Counted from the first letter of the stretch, positions 1 through 11,891 are shown. The stretch is DNA of 64,000 nt from Ruminococcus flavefaciens (GCA_023667315.1 JAMPAI010000004.1:145818-209817); one strand, 5' to 3'. Notes: a model not told the origin generated them from the sequence alone. Numbers and translations: made by a program.

Positions 1-2
1 TG

Positions 3-839
3 GCCTTGCGCGCCAAGGTGGACAAGATCATCCTGGGCGGCATGGGGCTTACCAACGACGACTACCTGTTCTTTAAGAAATCGTTCGAGAACGCGGGTGC
101 GCTCGACAAGATCATCTGTTTCGTGAACACGACCGAACAGCCGCCCGTGGAACGCCTTCTGGTGCCCGACATGGCGCTTACCGCCGCCGAGTACTTCGCC
201 GTGGACAAGAACGAGAAGGTGCTGGTGCTGCTTACCGACATGACCCTGTATGCGGACGCCCTCAGCATCGTGAGCAACCGTATGGACCAGATTCCCTCGA
301 AAGACAGCATGCCCGGCTCGCTCTATTCGGACCTGGCCAAGATTTACGAAAAGGCGGTGCAGCTGCCCGACGGCGGCTCCATCACGATTCTGGCCGTCAC
401 CACCTTGAGCGGGGGCGACATCACCCACGCCATTCCCGACAACACGGGCTACATTACCGAAGGCCAGCTGTTCCTGCGCAACGACAGCGACGTGAACAAG
501 GTAATCGTGGATCCGTTCCGCTCCCTTTCGCGTCTTAAGCAGCTGGTTATCGGCAAGCAGACCCGCGAAGACCATCCGCAGGTGATGAACGCGGCCGTGC
601 GTCTGTACGCCGATGCGGCCAACGCCAAGACCAAGCTCGAGAACGGTTTCGAACTGAGCGATTACGACGAACGCGCTTTGGCTTTCGCCAAGGACTATGC
701 GGCCAACATCCTGGCTATCGACATCAATATCGACACCACCGAGATGCTGGACCGTATCTGGCGTATGTTCGCCAAATACTTCACGCAGACCGAAGTGTCC
801 ATCAAGAAAGAGCTGATGGACCGCTACTGGAGCAACTAA
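3..839 (+). CDS. atpB: V-type ATP synthase subunit B, 3' part
   Basis: This is the non-catalytic nucleotide-binding B subunit of the V/A-type ATPase head, which alternates with subunit A around the stalk. The reading frame is open to the window edge, so the start lies upstream; about 278 codons are present, against roughly 430-480 for the family. The stretches SNRMDQIPSKDSMPGSLYSD and ITEGQLFL, and the SLSRLKQLVIG segment, are typical of the B subunit C-terminal half. The gene is followed after 12 bp by subunit D, so it belongs to the operon B-D-I-K; subunit A and the peripheral stalk genes would be expected just outside the window. Assignment is firm; only the missing N-terminus limits it. 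Confidence 0.96.
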   Translation, partial: ALRAKVDKIILGGMGLTNDDYLFFKKSFENAGALDKIICFVNTTEQPPVERLLVPDMALTAAEYFAVDKNEKVLVLLTDMTLYADALSIVSNRMDQIPSKDSMPGSLYSDLAKIYEKAVQLPDGGSITILAVTTLSGGDITHAIPDNTGYITEGQLFLRNDSDVNKVIVDPFRSLSRLKQLVIGKQTREDHPQVMNAAVRLYADAANAKTKLENGFELSDYDERALAFAKDYAANILAIDINIDTTEMLDRIWRMFAKYFTQTEVSIKKELMDRYWSN

Positions 840-851
840 CAAGGCGCGGAC

Positions 852-1447
852 ATGGCGATAAAGTTTCAATACAACAAGACCGCGCTCAACGAGTTGTACA
901 AGAAACTCAAGGCGCGTACGCGGGCGCTGCCCACCATCAAGAACAAGGAGTCTGCCTTGCGGCTTGAGGTGAAGCGCGCCAAGGCCGATGCCGAGGGCAA
1001 GGATCGGGAACTGGCCGAGAAACTGCGGCAGATGGACGGTTTCGCCCGCCTCTTTACCGAGTTCCGCCCCGACCTGATCCGCGTGGAAGACGTGCAGCTG
1101 GAGTTCTACAAGATTGCCGGCGTGCGGATTCCCCGCCTCAAGAACATTGAATTTTCGGAACGGCAATACCCGCTGTTCGGTGCGCCGCTGTGGTTCGCCG
1201 ACGGCCTGGGCTTGCTCAAGGACTTGGTTCAGATAGGCATCGAAAGCGAGATCTTCTCCTACAAGATGCAGCTTCTGGACACGGCGCGCAAGAAGACCAC
1301 CCAGAAGGTGAACCTGTACGAAAAGGTGCAGATTCCCGGCTATAACGAGGCGATCCGCAAGATAAAGCGCTTTATCGAAGACGAGGAGAACCTGGCCAAG
1401 TCGGCGCAGAAAATAGTGAAGAACCGTCATGCGGAGGAGGTAGAGCC

Positions 1448-1451
<4 letters not shown>
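852..1451 (+). CDS. atpD: V-type ATP synthase subunit D (central stalk)
   Basis: Subunit D is the coiled-coil rotor shaft that turns inside the A3B3 head and couples ATP hydrolysis or synthesis to rotation of the membrane ring. At 199 residues it has the usual family length. The N-terminal (about 1-60) and C-terminal (about 150-195) parts are rich in Lys, Glu, Ala and Leu and look like the two long helices of the antiparallel coiled coil. The start ATG lies 12 bp after the subunit B stop. Its stop overlaps the start of subunit I by 4 bp (ATGA), which suggests translational coupling. Confidence 0.93.
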
Positions 1452-3816
<2,365 letters not shown>

Positions 3817-3836
3817 GAGAAGGCGTTGCCGTAAAA

Positions 3837-3873
3837 TAAAAGCCTCTTTCGGTATTCCGGAAGAGGCTTTTAT
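3837..3873. terminator. Bidirectional rho-independent terminator between atpK and lpxD-like gene
   Basis: A stem of about 12 bp (AAAAGCCTCTTT against AAGAGGCTTTT) has A and T runs on both sides. It can end the V-ATPase operon from the left and the efp/lpxD-like - strand transcript from the right. Confidence 0.85.
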
Positions 3874-3908
3874 TATGCCCGTTATACGGGTGAGAGTTGT
3901 GCGTATCG

Positions 3909-4862
3909 CTATTTTTCGGCCATGAGCTTGCGCATCTGCTCCATCATGTCGGGCAGGGCGCGGATGGCGGCCATTTCCTTCCACTTGGCGCGAACTTCCG
4001 TTACAGGGGAACCGAAGTAGGTCTTGCCGCCTTCGAGCGATTTATCTACGGCCGAGGTGGCCAGGATAACCGCCCCTTTGCCGATAACGAGGTCTTTGTT
4101 CACCATGACCGAAGCCCAGATGGATACGTAGTCTTCGATTACCGTAACCCCGGCGATGGCCGAGTGGGCGCCGATAAGTACATGTTTACCGATATGGGTG
4201 TCGTGGCCGATCTGGATAAAGTTGTCCATCTTGGTGCCGTCGCCCACGATCGTGTCGCCCGAAACACCCCGGTCAACGGCAGTCAGTGCACCGATTTCCA
4301 CATCGTTGCCGATAATCACGCGGCCGCTGGATTCGAACTTGCGGAACGAACCGTCTTTGGTACGCTGAAAATAGCAGGCATCCCCGCCGATCACCGCACC
4401 GCTCTGTATGATGGTGTTGTTGCCGATGGTGGTGTAATCGTTGACGGTTACGTTGGCGTGGATGATGCAGTTTTCGCCGATCTCCACATGATTCCCGATA
4501 AAGACACCGGGCTGGATCACCGTACCCTTGCCGATTTTGGCGGTGGGACTCACCATGGCGGAGGCGGGAACGAACGGACGGAAATGGCGTGTCAGCTTGT
4601 TGAAATTGCCCATAGGGTCGGGCGTGATCATCAAGCATTTGCCCGCGGGGCATTCCACTTCCTTGTCGATCAATATCACGCTGGCCTTTGAAGAGAGCGC
4701 CTTGTCGTAGTATTTGTCCAGATCGACAAAGGTGATGTCGCCTTCTTCCACCATATGGATCTCGTTCATTCCGGCAACGGGAAAGTCGGGAGAACCCACA
4801 ATGCGCACATCGGTTAAAAGATCCGCCAATTGCTTGACGGTCTGCGGTCTGTCGAATTTCAT
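3909..4862 (-). CDS. LpxD-like UDP-acylglucosamine N-acyltransferase
   Basis: A 317-residue left-handed beta-helix acyltransferase of the LpxD family, which adds the N-linked 3-hydroxyacyl chain in lipid A synthesis. The N-terminal domain (about 1-100) is followed by repeated hexapeptides (IGKGTV, IGNHVEIGENC, IGNNTI, VGDGTK, IGKHVLIGAHS). The histidine in IQIGHD matches the LpxD catalytic histidine. The protein is somewhat shorter than typical LpxD (about 340), and no lpxA, lpxB or lpxC lies nearby. It may therefore be a second LpxD-type paralogue rather than the main enzyme; the exact substrate cannot be read from the sequence. It lies 29 bp behind efp and is probably co-transcribed with it. 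Confidence 0.8.
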   Translation of the reverse strand: MKFDRPQTVKQLADLLTDVRIVGSPDFPVAGMNEIHMVEEGDITFVDLDKYYDKALSSKASVILIDKEVECPAGKCLMITPDPMGNFNKLTRHFRPFVPASAMVSPTAKIGKGTVIQPGVFIGNHVEIGENCIIHANVTVNDYTTIGNNTIIQSGAVIGGDACYFQRTKDGSFRKFESSGRVIIGNDVEIGALTAVDRGVSGDTIVGDGTKMDNFIQIGHDTHIGKHVLIGAHSAIAGVTVIEDYVSIWASVMVNKDLVIGKGAVILATSAVDKSLEGGKTYFGSPVTEVRAKWKEMAAIRALPDMMEQMRKLMAEK

Positions 4863-4891
4863 CAGCAGAGGGAGTTAAGAGCCTGGTAAAA

Positions 4892-5452
4892 TTAAACGCG
4901 TTGCGAATATTCGCCCGTGCGGGTATCCACCTTTACCTTGTCGCCCGTGTTCACGAACAAAGGCACGCGGATGGTGGCGCCGGTGTCGATGGTGGCGTCT
5001 TTCATCGCGTTGGTGGCCGTGTTTCCCTTTTCGCCCGGCTCGGTATAGGTGATTTCGAAATCCATGTATGCCGGAAGGTCGCACGAAAGTGGCTCTTCGG
5101 TTTCGGCATGCACCAGGATTTCAACCACGCAGCCTTCCTTGAGGAACTGGGGGTTGGTGATCAGGAATTCGGGAATGTTGATCTGGTCGTAGGTTTCGGA
5201 ATTCATGAAGTTGTAGCCGGAGTCGTCTTTGTAGAGGAACTGGTAGGGACGACGTTCCACACGGGCGGTGTCGATCTTTACGCCGGCGGGGAAGGTGTTG
5301 GCCAACACGCGGCCGTTCTTGAGGTTCTTGAGGCGGGTGCGGACGAAGGCGTTGCCTTTTCCAGGTTTTACGTGTTGGAACTCAACGATTTGCCAAAGTT
5401 CGTTGTTGAAGTTGATGCACAAACCGTTTTTAAAGTCTGCAGTTGTTGCCAT
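4892..5452 (-). CDS. efp: Elongation factor P
   Basis: EF-P binds between the ribosomal P and E sites and relieves stalling at polyproline stretches. The 186-residue length fits the three-domain family. The tip of domain I reads KPGKGNAF with lysine K32 at the residue that is modified or functional in other bacteria. The last domain contains VPLFVNTGDKVKVDTRTGEY, the usual C-terminal signature. No modifying enzymes (EpmA, EpmB, YmfI or EarP types) are seen in the window. It is the first gene of a two-gene - strand unit with the LpxD-like gene. Confidence 0.97.
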   Translation of the reverse strand: MATTADFKNGLCINFNNELWQIVEFQHVKPGKGNAFVRTRLKNLKNGRVLANTFPAGVKIDTARVERRPYQFLYKDDSGYNFMNSETYDQINIPEFLITNPQFLKEGCVVEILVHAETEEPLSCDLPAYMDFEITYTEPGEKGNTATNAMKDATIDTGATIRVPLFVNTGDKVKVDTRTGEYSQRV

Positions 5453-5610
5453 TATGCTGTACTGTTTGGTATTTGCAAAACAAATCTTGTGCGGGAAGAC
5501 GTAAGCGTTTAAGAACGAAAATGTTCCGGTACTCCGCGCACAAAGTGGGCAAAGTTACTAAAATTGAGGGGTTAATGCAAATTCAAAATTTTTTGAAGTG
5601 AGGATAAACA

Positions 5611-5645
5611 AAAAAGGCGTCGAACTTTTCGTTGACGCCTTTTTG
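5611..5645 (-). terminator. Rho-independent terminator of the long - strand cluster
   Basis: GGCGTC (5616-5621) pairs with GACGCC (5634-5639), with A and T runs on both sides, just downstream of the OTC stop codon. The rest of the 212-bp gap between efp and the OTC gene shows no gene and presumably contains the efp promoter. Confidence 0.8.
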
Positions 5646-5664
5646 CAAGAATCCGTGCGGAAAA

Positions 5665-6663
5665 CTATCCGAGGGTAGCCACCATCACGGCCTTGATCGT
5701 GTGCAGACGGTTTTCGGCTTCGTCGAAAACAATGCTGTACTTGGATTCGAACACGTCTTCGGTTACTTCGAGGCCGTTCATCTTGTATTTTTCGAACACG
5801 TCCTGACCCACCGTGGTTTCCAGGTTGTGGAAAGCCGGCAGGCAGTGCAGGAACTTCACGTTGGGGTTCTTGGTGGCCTTGATCACGTTCATGTTGATCT
5901 GGTAGCCCTTCAGGTCCTTGATACGCTTGCCCCAGGCTTCCATCGGTTCGCCCATCGAAACCCATACGTCGGTGTAGAGGAAGTCAACGCCCTTCACGCC
6001 TTCGGCCACGCTTTCGGTCAGGGTGATCTTGGCGCCCGTTTCCTTGGCGATCTTCTGGCATTCGGCCACCAGTTTCTTGTCTGGCCAGTAGGCCTTGGGA
6101 GCCACGGCGCGGAAATCCATACCCATCTTGGCGGCACCCACCATAAGCGAGTTGCCCATGTTGTAGCGGGCGTCTCCGAGGTAGGCGAAGCTCATCTGGT
6201 GGAGCGGTTTGTCGCAGTGTTCCATCATGGTGAGGAAGTCGGCCAGGATCTGGGTGGGGTGGAATTCGTTGGTGAGGCCGTTCCAAACGGGAACGCCGGC
6301 GTATTCGGCCAGGGTTTCCACCGTGGTCTGGGCGAAGCCGCGGTATTCGATGCCGTCGTAGATGCGGCCCAACACGCGGGCGGTGTCTTTCATGGATTCC
6401 TTCTTGCCCATCTGCGAACCGGAAGGTCCGAGGTAGGTTACGTGCGCGCCTTGGTCGTGGGCGGCCGTTTCGAAGGAGCAGCGGGTACGGGTGGAGTCTT
6501 TCTCGAACAAGAGCACGATGTTCTTGCCCTTGAGCTTCTGTTCTTCCGTGCCGGCGTATTTGGCGGCCTTAAGCTGGGCGGCCAAGTCCAACATGTATTT
6601 GATTTCTTTCGGGGTAAAATCCAGCAACTTCAGGAAGCTGCGGTTCTTTAGGTTAAATGCCAT
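5665..6663 (-). CDS. arcB: Ornithine carbamoyltransferase (catabolic type)
   Basis: This enzyme interconverts ornithine plus carbamoyl phosphate with citrulline plus phosphate. The 332 residues contain the carbamoyl phosphate loop STRTRCSFE (57-65), the HPTQILAD motif, the ornithine-loop segment HCLPAFH, and a long C-terminal tail ([20 protein letters not shown]) typical of catabolic ArcB enzymes. Carbamate kinase lies 27 bp upstream on the same strand, which supports a catabolic role making carbamoyl phosphate for ATP formation. No arginine deiminase gene is visible, so the citrulline source is unknown. An anabolic role (ArgF) cannot be excluded. Confidence 0.93.
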   Translation of the reverse strand: MAFNLKNRSFLKLLDFTPKEIKYMLDLAAQLKAAKYAGTEEQKLKGKNIVLLFEKDSTRTRCSFETAAHDQGAHVTYLGPSGSQMGKKESMKDTARVLGRIYDGIEYRGFAQTTVETLAEYAGVPVWNGLTNEFHPTQILADFLTMMEHCDKPLHQMSFAYLGDARYNMGNSLMVGAAKMGMDFRAVAPKAYWPDKKLVAECQKIAKETGAKITLTESVAEGVKGVDFLYTDVWVSMGEPMEAWGKRIKDLKGYQINMNVIKATKNPNVKFLHCLPAFHNLETTVGQDVFEKYKMNGLEVTEDVFESKYSIVFDEAENRLHTIKAVMVATLG

Positions 6664-6690
6664 GGTTTTAGGTATTAAATGATTAGTTTT

Positions 6691-7629
6691 TTATTCGTTT
6701 ACGATACGGGTTCCGGCATCCGCCTTGCCTAGTTCGGAAGCCTGCGTGATCACGCATTCCTTGCCGCCGTGTTCCAGAAAGAAAATGGCCGCGCGCACCT
6801 TGGGCGCCATCGAGCCTTCGGCAAACTCACCGTCCGCCAGATATTGCTTGGCCTGCGCCACGGTGATCCTTTCCAGACGCTGTTCGTCGGGCTTGCGGAA
6901 ACGGATATACACGTTCGACACGTCGGTGAGGATAAACAGGTTGTCGGCACCGATCTTGGCCGCCAGCAGGGCCGAGGCCAGATCCTTGTCGATGACCGCC
7001 TCCACGCCTTTGTACATTCCGTTTTCCTCAATCACGGGAATGCCGCCGCCGCCCACGGTGATCACCACGTTGCCCTTGGCCACGGCATCCTTCACGATGT
7101 TCACGTGATCGATGTCGATCGGGGTGGGCGAGGGAACCACCTTGCGCCAGCCGTTGCCCTTGGGGTCTTCCTTGAACTGGGCACCGGTCTCGGCGGCGAA
7201 ACGCTCGGCTTCCTCTTTCTTATAATACGGGCCTACCGGTTTGGTGGGCTTCTGGAAGGCCGGGTCGTTCTTGTCCACCTTAACCTGGGTCAGCAAGGTC
7301 ATGACCGACTTGTCGATGCCCGCCTCGCGCAAGCGGTTCTGCAGGCATATCTCGATCATGTATCCGATGGAGCCCTGGGTCTCGGCCACGCAGAAATCCA
7401 TCGGCATGGCCGGCAGGCCGAATGTCTTGTTGCCCGCTTCGTGCTGCAACATCACGTTGCCCACCTGGGGGCCGTTTCCGTGTCCCACGCAGATCGTGTA
7501 GCCCTGTTTCATCAAGGCCACCAAGGCGCGGCAGGTTTCATCCACGTTTTGGGTCTGTTCGGCAAAAGTTCCTTTTTGCCCGCTGCGCAAGAGGGCGTTT
7601 CCGCCCAGGGCGACAACCGCAGTTTTCAT
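6691..7629 (-). CDS. arcC: Carbamate kinase
   Basis: Carbamate kinase makes ATP from carbamoyl phosphate and ADP. The 312-residue sequence has the N-terminal ALGGNALL motif, VGHGNGPQVGN, the GGGGIPVIE loop and KDLASALLA, all features of the amino-acid-kinase fold. It sits between rnfA (20 bp gap) and arcB (27 bp gap) on the - strand and is therefore probably read from the same transcript as the Rnf complex. Together with arcB it forms a substrate-level ATP-generating step. Confidence 0.95.
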   Translation of the reverse strand: MKTAVVALGGNALLRSGQKGTFAEQTQNVDETCRALVALMKQGYTICVGHGNGPQVGNVMLQHEAGNKTFGLPAMPMDFCVAETQGSIGYMIEICLQNRLREAGIDKSVMTLLTQVKVDKNDPAFQKPTKPVGPYYKKEEAERFAAETGAQFKEDPKGNGWRKVVPSPTPIDIDHVNIVKDAVAKGNVVITVGGGGIPVIEENGMYKGVEAVIDKDLASALLAAKIGADNLFILTDVSNVYIRFRKPDEQRLERITVAQAKQYLADGEFAEGSMAPKVRAAIFFLEHGGKECVITQASELGKADAGTRIVNE

Positions 7630-7649
7630 AGAAATCGACTGTTAAGTGT

Positions 7650-8222
7650 TTAGACCAAATTGGCGAATCCCATAAAGGCCAGGGCCAGGATGCCGGCGGT
7701 TACCAGCGTGATGGGGCTGCCTTTCATGCCCTTGGGAACGGAGGCCAGTTCCATCTGTTCGCGGATTCCGGCCATGATCACCAGAGCCAGGCCGAAGCCC
7801 ACCGCGGTGGCGAAACCGTAGACCACGCTCTGGGCCAGGTTGAATTCTTTCTGAATTACCGAGATGGCAACCCCCAGCACGGCGCAGTTGGTCGTGATAA
7901 GGGGCAGGAAGATACCCAGAGCCGAGTAGAGCGAGGGGCTTACCTTCTTCAGGATGATTTCCACCATCTGCACCAGGGCGGCGATCACCAGGATGTAGGC
8001 CAAGGTCTGCAGGAAGCCAAGGTCGAGGGGCACCAGCACGTATTGGTTAATCAAGAAGGTAACCAAGGTGGCGATGGTGATGACGAACACCACGGCCGCA
8101 CCCATCCCGACCGAAGAGGAAATCTTGCTCGACACGCCCAGGAACGGGCAGATGCCGAGGGTTTGCGCGAATACGATGTTGTTGACCAATATCGCGCTTA
8201 TAATCAAAATGATATATTCCAT
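7650..8222 (-). CDS. rnfA: Rnf complex membrane subunit RnfA
   Basis: RnfA is one of the two related six-helix membrane subunits of the ferredoxin:NAD+ oxidoreductase, thought to carry an iron-sulfur centre in the membrane between them. The 190 residues include NNIVFAQTLGICPFLG near the N-terminus and LITTNCAVLGVAI in the middle, each with a conserved cysteine. It is the last gene of the rnfBCDGEA block, with rnfE 25 bp upstream and arcC downstream. Confidence 0.95.
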   Translation of the reverse strand: MEYIILIISAILVNNIVFAQTLGICPFLGVSSKISSSVGMGAAVVFVITIATLVTFLINQYVLVPLDLGFLQTLAYILVIAALVQMVEIILKKVSPSLYSALGIFLPLITTNCAVLGVAISVIQKEFNLAQSVVYGFATAVGFGLALVIMAGIREQMELASVPKGMKGSPITLVTAGILALAFMGFANLV

Positions 8223-8247
8223 GATAAGTGTTTTTACAGGTTAAGGC

Positions 8248-8856
8248 TTAGTTTTTCTTGCTCAATTGGCGAACCAAGGCCACCAGGAAGCCCAATACGA
8301 TGAACGCACCGGGGGCCAGCACAAAGGCGATGATGCCGTCTGAGCCACCGATAAAGCTGGTTCCGAAGAATTTGCCGGCGCCCAAGGCTTCACGCAAGAT
8401 ACCCAGCAGGGTAAGGGCCAGCGTAAAGCCCAAGCCCATGCCCACACCGTCTAAGAGCGAGGCGAAAACGCCGTTCTTGGAGGCGAAGGCTTCGGCACGT
8501 CCCAGCACGATGCAGTTCACCACAATCAAGGGAATGAACATACCCAGGCTTTCGGCCAGCGAGGGCACGAAACCCTGGATCAACAGATCGACGATGGTAA
8601 CGAAGGCGGCGATCACCACGATAAAGCACGGTATGCGCACCTTGTCGGGAATCAGCGACTTCAGGGAAGAGATGAGCATATTGGAGAGGAGAAGCACGAA
8701 GGTGGTGGCCAAGCCCATACCCAGGCCGTTGATGGCCGAGGAGGTGACCCCGAGGGTGGGGCACATACCCAACATCAGCACCAAGGCGGGGTTCTCTTTG
8801 ATGATCCCCTTGCTGAAAACTTTCCAGTAATTGATATTCGAACTCATTTTTTTCAA
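8248..8856 (-). CDS. rnfE: Rnf complex membrane subunit RnfE
   Basis: The 202-residue partner of RnfA has about six hydrophobic segments. ENPALVLMLGMCPTLGVT and IPLIVVNCIVLGRAEAFA carry the conserved cysteines and the AEAFA segment that mark RnfE/NqrD. A few bases separate it from rnfG upstream on the - strand. The assignment as RnfE rather than NqrD follows from the presence of rnfB and rnfC in the same operon. Confidence 0.94.
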   Translation of the reverse strand: MKKMSSNINYWKVFSKGIIKENPALVLMLGMCPTLGVTSSAINGLGMGLATTFVLLLSNMLISSLKSLIPDKVRIPCFIVVIAAFVTIVDLLIQGFVPSLAESLGMFIPLIVVNCIVLGRAEAFASKNGVFASLLDGVGMGLGFTLALTLLGILREALGAGKFFGTSFIGGSDGIIAFVLAPGAFIVLGFLVALVRQLSKKN

Positions 8857-8859
8857 ATT

Positions 8860-9498
8860 TTAAAGGTTGGTGGATTGGGTTTGCGTGGCACCGCTTTCGG
8901 CATCGGTTCCTTCAGGGGCGGGTTCCTGGGCTGCGGTAAGCTGCTCAAAAACCTTGAACGCGCGGTCGAGCGCGTCGCAATAGGCCCGCGAGGAAATGGT
9001 GGCGGCGGTAATGGCATCCACATCGCCCCCGTCTTTCTTTACGATAAAGCGGAACGAGGAAGGATGCTTGCCTTCGAACTGCGCGTAGAACGAGGATTCG
9101 GTCATTTTCGCGCCCAAGCCCGGGGTTTCGCCCTGTTTGAGCACCGACACCTTGTTGAGCGTGCCGTCGGGCAGGATGCCCGCCATCAGGTTGAATTCGC
9201 CGTTGAAGCCTTTTTTGGTATAGGTGCTTACAGCCACGCCCACGAGTTCTCCGCCCTGATAGGCCATGTAGTAATCCATGGCGCGGTCGGGTTCCCCTTG
9301 CAGGGCAAGTTTACCTTCTTCCAGGGTTTCGTAGGCGGGAAGCACTTCCTTGAGCGCGGCTTCCTTTTTCTGCTGCGCGGCGGCTTCGATCTTGTCTTTT
9401 GTAAGCGTATAGACCCCGCCCAGGCAGAGTCCGCAGACCCCGGCGATAAGCGCCAGGCTCAAAAGCATATTGGGTAAGGTGGATTGTAATTTCTTCAT
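8860..9498 (-). CDS. rnfG: Rnf complex FMN-binding subunit RnfG
   Basis: RnfG carries a covalently bound FMN on an extracytoplasmic domain and passes electrons within the complex. A single N-terminal membrane segment (about 10-32) is followed by the FMN-binding domain. The flavinylation site reads TAATISS with the acceptor threonine at about T167; the more common form is SGAT or TGAT, so the glycine is replaced by alanine here. I start it at 9498 (MKKLQS), because the longer frame to 9543 would run into rnfD. The C-terminus has a Glu/Ala/Thr-rich tail. Confidence 0.92.
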   Translation of the reverse strand: MKKLQSTLPNMLLSLALIAGVCGLCLGGVYTLTKDKIEAAAQQKKEAALKEVLPAYETLEEGKLALQGEPDRAMDYYMAYQGGELVGVAVSTYTKKGFNGEFNLMAGILPDGTLNKVSVLKQGETPGLGAKMTESSFYAQFEGKHPSSFRFIVKKDGGDVDAITAATISSRAYCDALDRAFKVFEQLTAAQEPAPEGTDAESGATQTQSTNL

Positions 9499-9505
9499 GG
9501 CTGTG

Positions 9506-10510
9506 TTATTTGGAGGTGGCGAAACGTTTGGGCGTGGAGCCACGGTTGATAAGGGGCACGAAAGCGTTCATGATCAGGATGGCAAACGAAACGCCTTCGG
9601 GATAGGCGCCGAAGGTACGGATAAGCACCGTGAGCACCCCGCATCCGATACCGAAGATGATCTTGCCCTTGGCCGTCATGGGAGAGGTGACCATATCGGT
9701 GCCCATGAACACGGCTCCCAGCATGATGCCGCCGGTAAGCAGGTGGAACACGGGATCCATGAACTTGTCGGGGGCGCACAGCCAAAGGATGCCGCTGAAG
9801 ATGAAGGCACTGCCCAGGAAGGTTACCGGAATGTGCCACGAAATGATCTTGCGGCAGAGCATATAGATACCGCCGATCAGGATGGCGATGGCCGAAATCT
9901 CACCCATGGAGCCGGCCATCTGTCCGAAGAACAAGTCGGAGTAGGCGGGCAGGGAACTCATTACGTCGCTCACGCTTTGTCCGGCAGCCAAACCTTCTTT
10001 GGCGATGCCCAGCGGGGTGGGGCCGGTTACGGCGTCGGCCAGGAATCCGCCCTTGCACAAGGCGTGGGGAAGTTTCCATGTGGTCATGGCGGCCGGGAAC
10101 GAGATCAACAGGAACACACGGCCCACCAGCGCGGGGTTGAAGGGGTTCTGCCCCAGACCGCCGTACGCCCATTTGGCGATGCCAATGGCCACCAGCGAAC
10201 CCACGATGGCCATCCACAAGGGAAGGCCGGCGGGCAGGTTCAAGGCCAGCAGGATACCGGTGATCATGGCCGAGCCGTCGCCCAGACAGCAGGGCCTCTT
10301 AAAGAAGAACCGGTTGATAAGGTATTCGAACACCAGGCAGCTGAGAACGGTAACCACCGTAAGCAGCAGGGCCTGCATGCCGAAGAAATAGACACTCACT
10401 AAAAAGGACGGGATCAGCGCGATTACCACGCCCCACATGATTTTGGTAACGGATTCGGGTCCGTGTACGTGCGGGGCTCCCGATATTACCCATTTTGTAT
10501 TTTCAGCCAT
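9506..10510 (-). CDS. rnfD: Rnf complex membrane flavoprotein RnfD
   Basis: RnfD is the polytopic subunit with a second covalent FMN and is considered the main ion-translocating subunit. The 334 residues contain about nine hydrophobic segments, WAYGGLGQNPFNPALVGR, and the FMN-attachment region DAVTGPTPL. The usual motif is SGAT, so a proline stands in place of alanine before the acceptor threonine. It lies between rnfC (27 bp) and rnfG (7 bp) on the - strand. Confidence 0.94.
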   Translation of the reverse strand: MAENTKWVISGAPHVHGPESVTKIMWGVVIALIPSFLVSVYFFGMQALLLTVVTVLSCLVFEYLINRFFFKRPCCLGDGSAMITGILLALNLPAGLPLWMAIVGSLVAIGIAKWAYGGLGQNPFNPALVGRVFLLISFPAAMTTWKLPHALCKGGFLADAVTGPTPLGIAKEGLAAGQSVSDVMSSLPAYSDLFFGQMAGSMGEISAIAILIGGIYMLCRKIISWHIPVTFLGSAFIFSGILWLCAPDKFMDPVFHLLTGGIMLGAVFMGTDMVTSPMTAKGKIIFGIGCGVLTVLIRTFGAYPEGVSFAILIMNAFVPLINRGSTPKRFATSK

Positions 10511-10537
10511 ATCGCTAATTCTTAAATGGTTTCTGAA

Positions 10538-11869
10538 TTATTTTGCGTTTCTTGCACGAATTATCTTGCCCACCGTGGCCTTGCCGAGCTTGACGTTGTC
10601 GAGCAGGGAACGGTTGGAGGGGCAGGTAAACTGGCAGCATCCGCATTCGATGCAGTCCATGACCCGTGCCTTTTCGGTCTTGTCGAAATCCTTGGCGGCC
10701 GTGGAGGCGGCAATCAGGTAGGGTTCCAGACCCATGGGGCAGGCATCCACGCATTTGCCGCAGCGGATACAGGGATATACGTTGTTGCGATGCGCCTGCT
10801 TTTCGGGCAGCACCAGGATACCCGACATCCCCTTTACCGAGGTTGCTTCGGCACTCATGAGGGACTTGCCCATCATCGGGCCGCCGGAAATCACCTTGCC
10901 GGTGTCTTCGGGAACGCCGCCCACCGCTTCGAGGAAAGCCGATACGGGCGTGCCGAAACGGGCCAGAAAGTTGGTGGGTTCAGGAACCGAAGGGCCGGTA
11001 ACGGTAACGGTGCGCTGTACAAGCGGCATATTCTTCTGCACGGCCTGGTACACGGCGTAGCAGGTGGCCACGTTATCGACCACGCAACCCACGTTGATAG
11101 GCAGTTTGCCGGAGGGAACGGCACGGCCGGTCAAGGCCTTGATAAGCTGTTTTTCGGCGCCCTGCGGGTATTTCATCTTCAAGGCCTGAACGCTGATGCC
11201 GGGGAAAGACTTGGCTACCTCGGTCATGTGTTCGATGGCTTTGGGCTTGTTGGCCTCGATACCCACGATGGCCTGTTTTACGTCCAGGGCTTTCATCAGT
11301 ATGCTGGCGCCGATCATGATTTCTTCGGCATGGTCGAGCATCAGGCGGTAGTCGCAGGTAAGGTAGGGTTCACATTCCACCCCGTTGAGCAACAGGAACT
11401 CGGCCTTGGCATCCTTGGGAGGCATCAGCTTTACATGGGTCGGGAAGCAGGCGCCGCCCATCCCCACGATCCCCATTTCCTTTACCTTCTGGATAATGGC
11501 GGGGCCGTCCAGTTCGATTTCGCGCTTGATGTCGAGGCTGCGGTCGATGCTTTCCTCCCATTCATCGCCTTCCACATCGATAAAGATGGCCGGCTTGGGA
11601 TAGTTGGAGGCATCGGGAATGTCGGCGATCTTGTTTACCGTTCCGCTGACGGGCGAGTGAACCACCGCGCCCAGAAAAGCGTCGTTCTGTGTCAGCACGG
11701 TACCCACCTTAACCTTGTCGCCTTTCTTGACGATGGGCTGGGAGGGTGCGCCCAGGTGCTGGCTTACCATCACGCAAACCTGTTTGGGAATCGGCAATTC
11801 CTTAACGGGGGCTTCCGTGTTCAGTTTGCTGTCGTGGGGGTGAACCCCGCCTATATTGAATGTTTTCAT
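10538..11869 (-). CDS. rnfC: Rnf complex NADH-binding subunit RnfC
   Basis: RnfC is the peripheral NADH/FMN-binding subunit, related to the complex I 51-kDa protein. The 443 residues have an N-terminal barrel region (VHSPVSGTVNKI), a flavin/NAD domain (GIVGMGGACFPTHVK, LLLNGVECEPYLTCD) and two [4Fe-4S] motifs near the C-terminus: C367-x2-C370-x2-C373-x3-C377 and C406-x2-C409-x2-C412-x3-C416. Its N-terminus GGVHPHDSKL is typical. It directly follows rnfB by 22 bp. Confidence 0.96.
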   Translation of the reverse strand: MKTFNIGGVHPHDSKLNTEAPVKELPIPKQVCVMVSQHLGAPSQPIVKKGDKVKVGTVLTQNDAFLGAVVHSPVSGTVNKIADIPDASNYPKPAIFIDVEGDEWEESIDRSLDIKREIELDGPAIIQKVKEMGIVGMGGACFPTHVKLMPPKDAKAEFLLLNGVECEPYLTCDYRLMLDHAEEIMIGASILMKALDVKQAIVGIEANKPKAIEHMTEVAKSFPGISVQALKMKYPQGAEKQLIKALTGRAVPSGKLPINVGCVVDNVATCYAVYQAVQKNMPLVQRTVTVTGPSVPEPTNFLARFGTPVSAFLEAVGGVPEDTGKVISGGPMMGKSLMSAEATSVKGMSGILVLPEKQAHRNNVYPCIRCGKCVDACPMGLEPYLIAASTAAKDFDKTEKARVMDCIECGCCQFTCPSNRSLLDNVKLGKATVGKIIRARNAK

Positions 11870-11891
11870 ATCGCTTCTGAAACTTTCGTGA

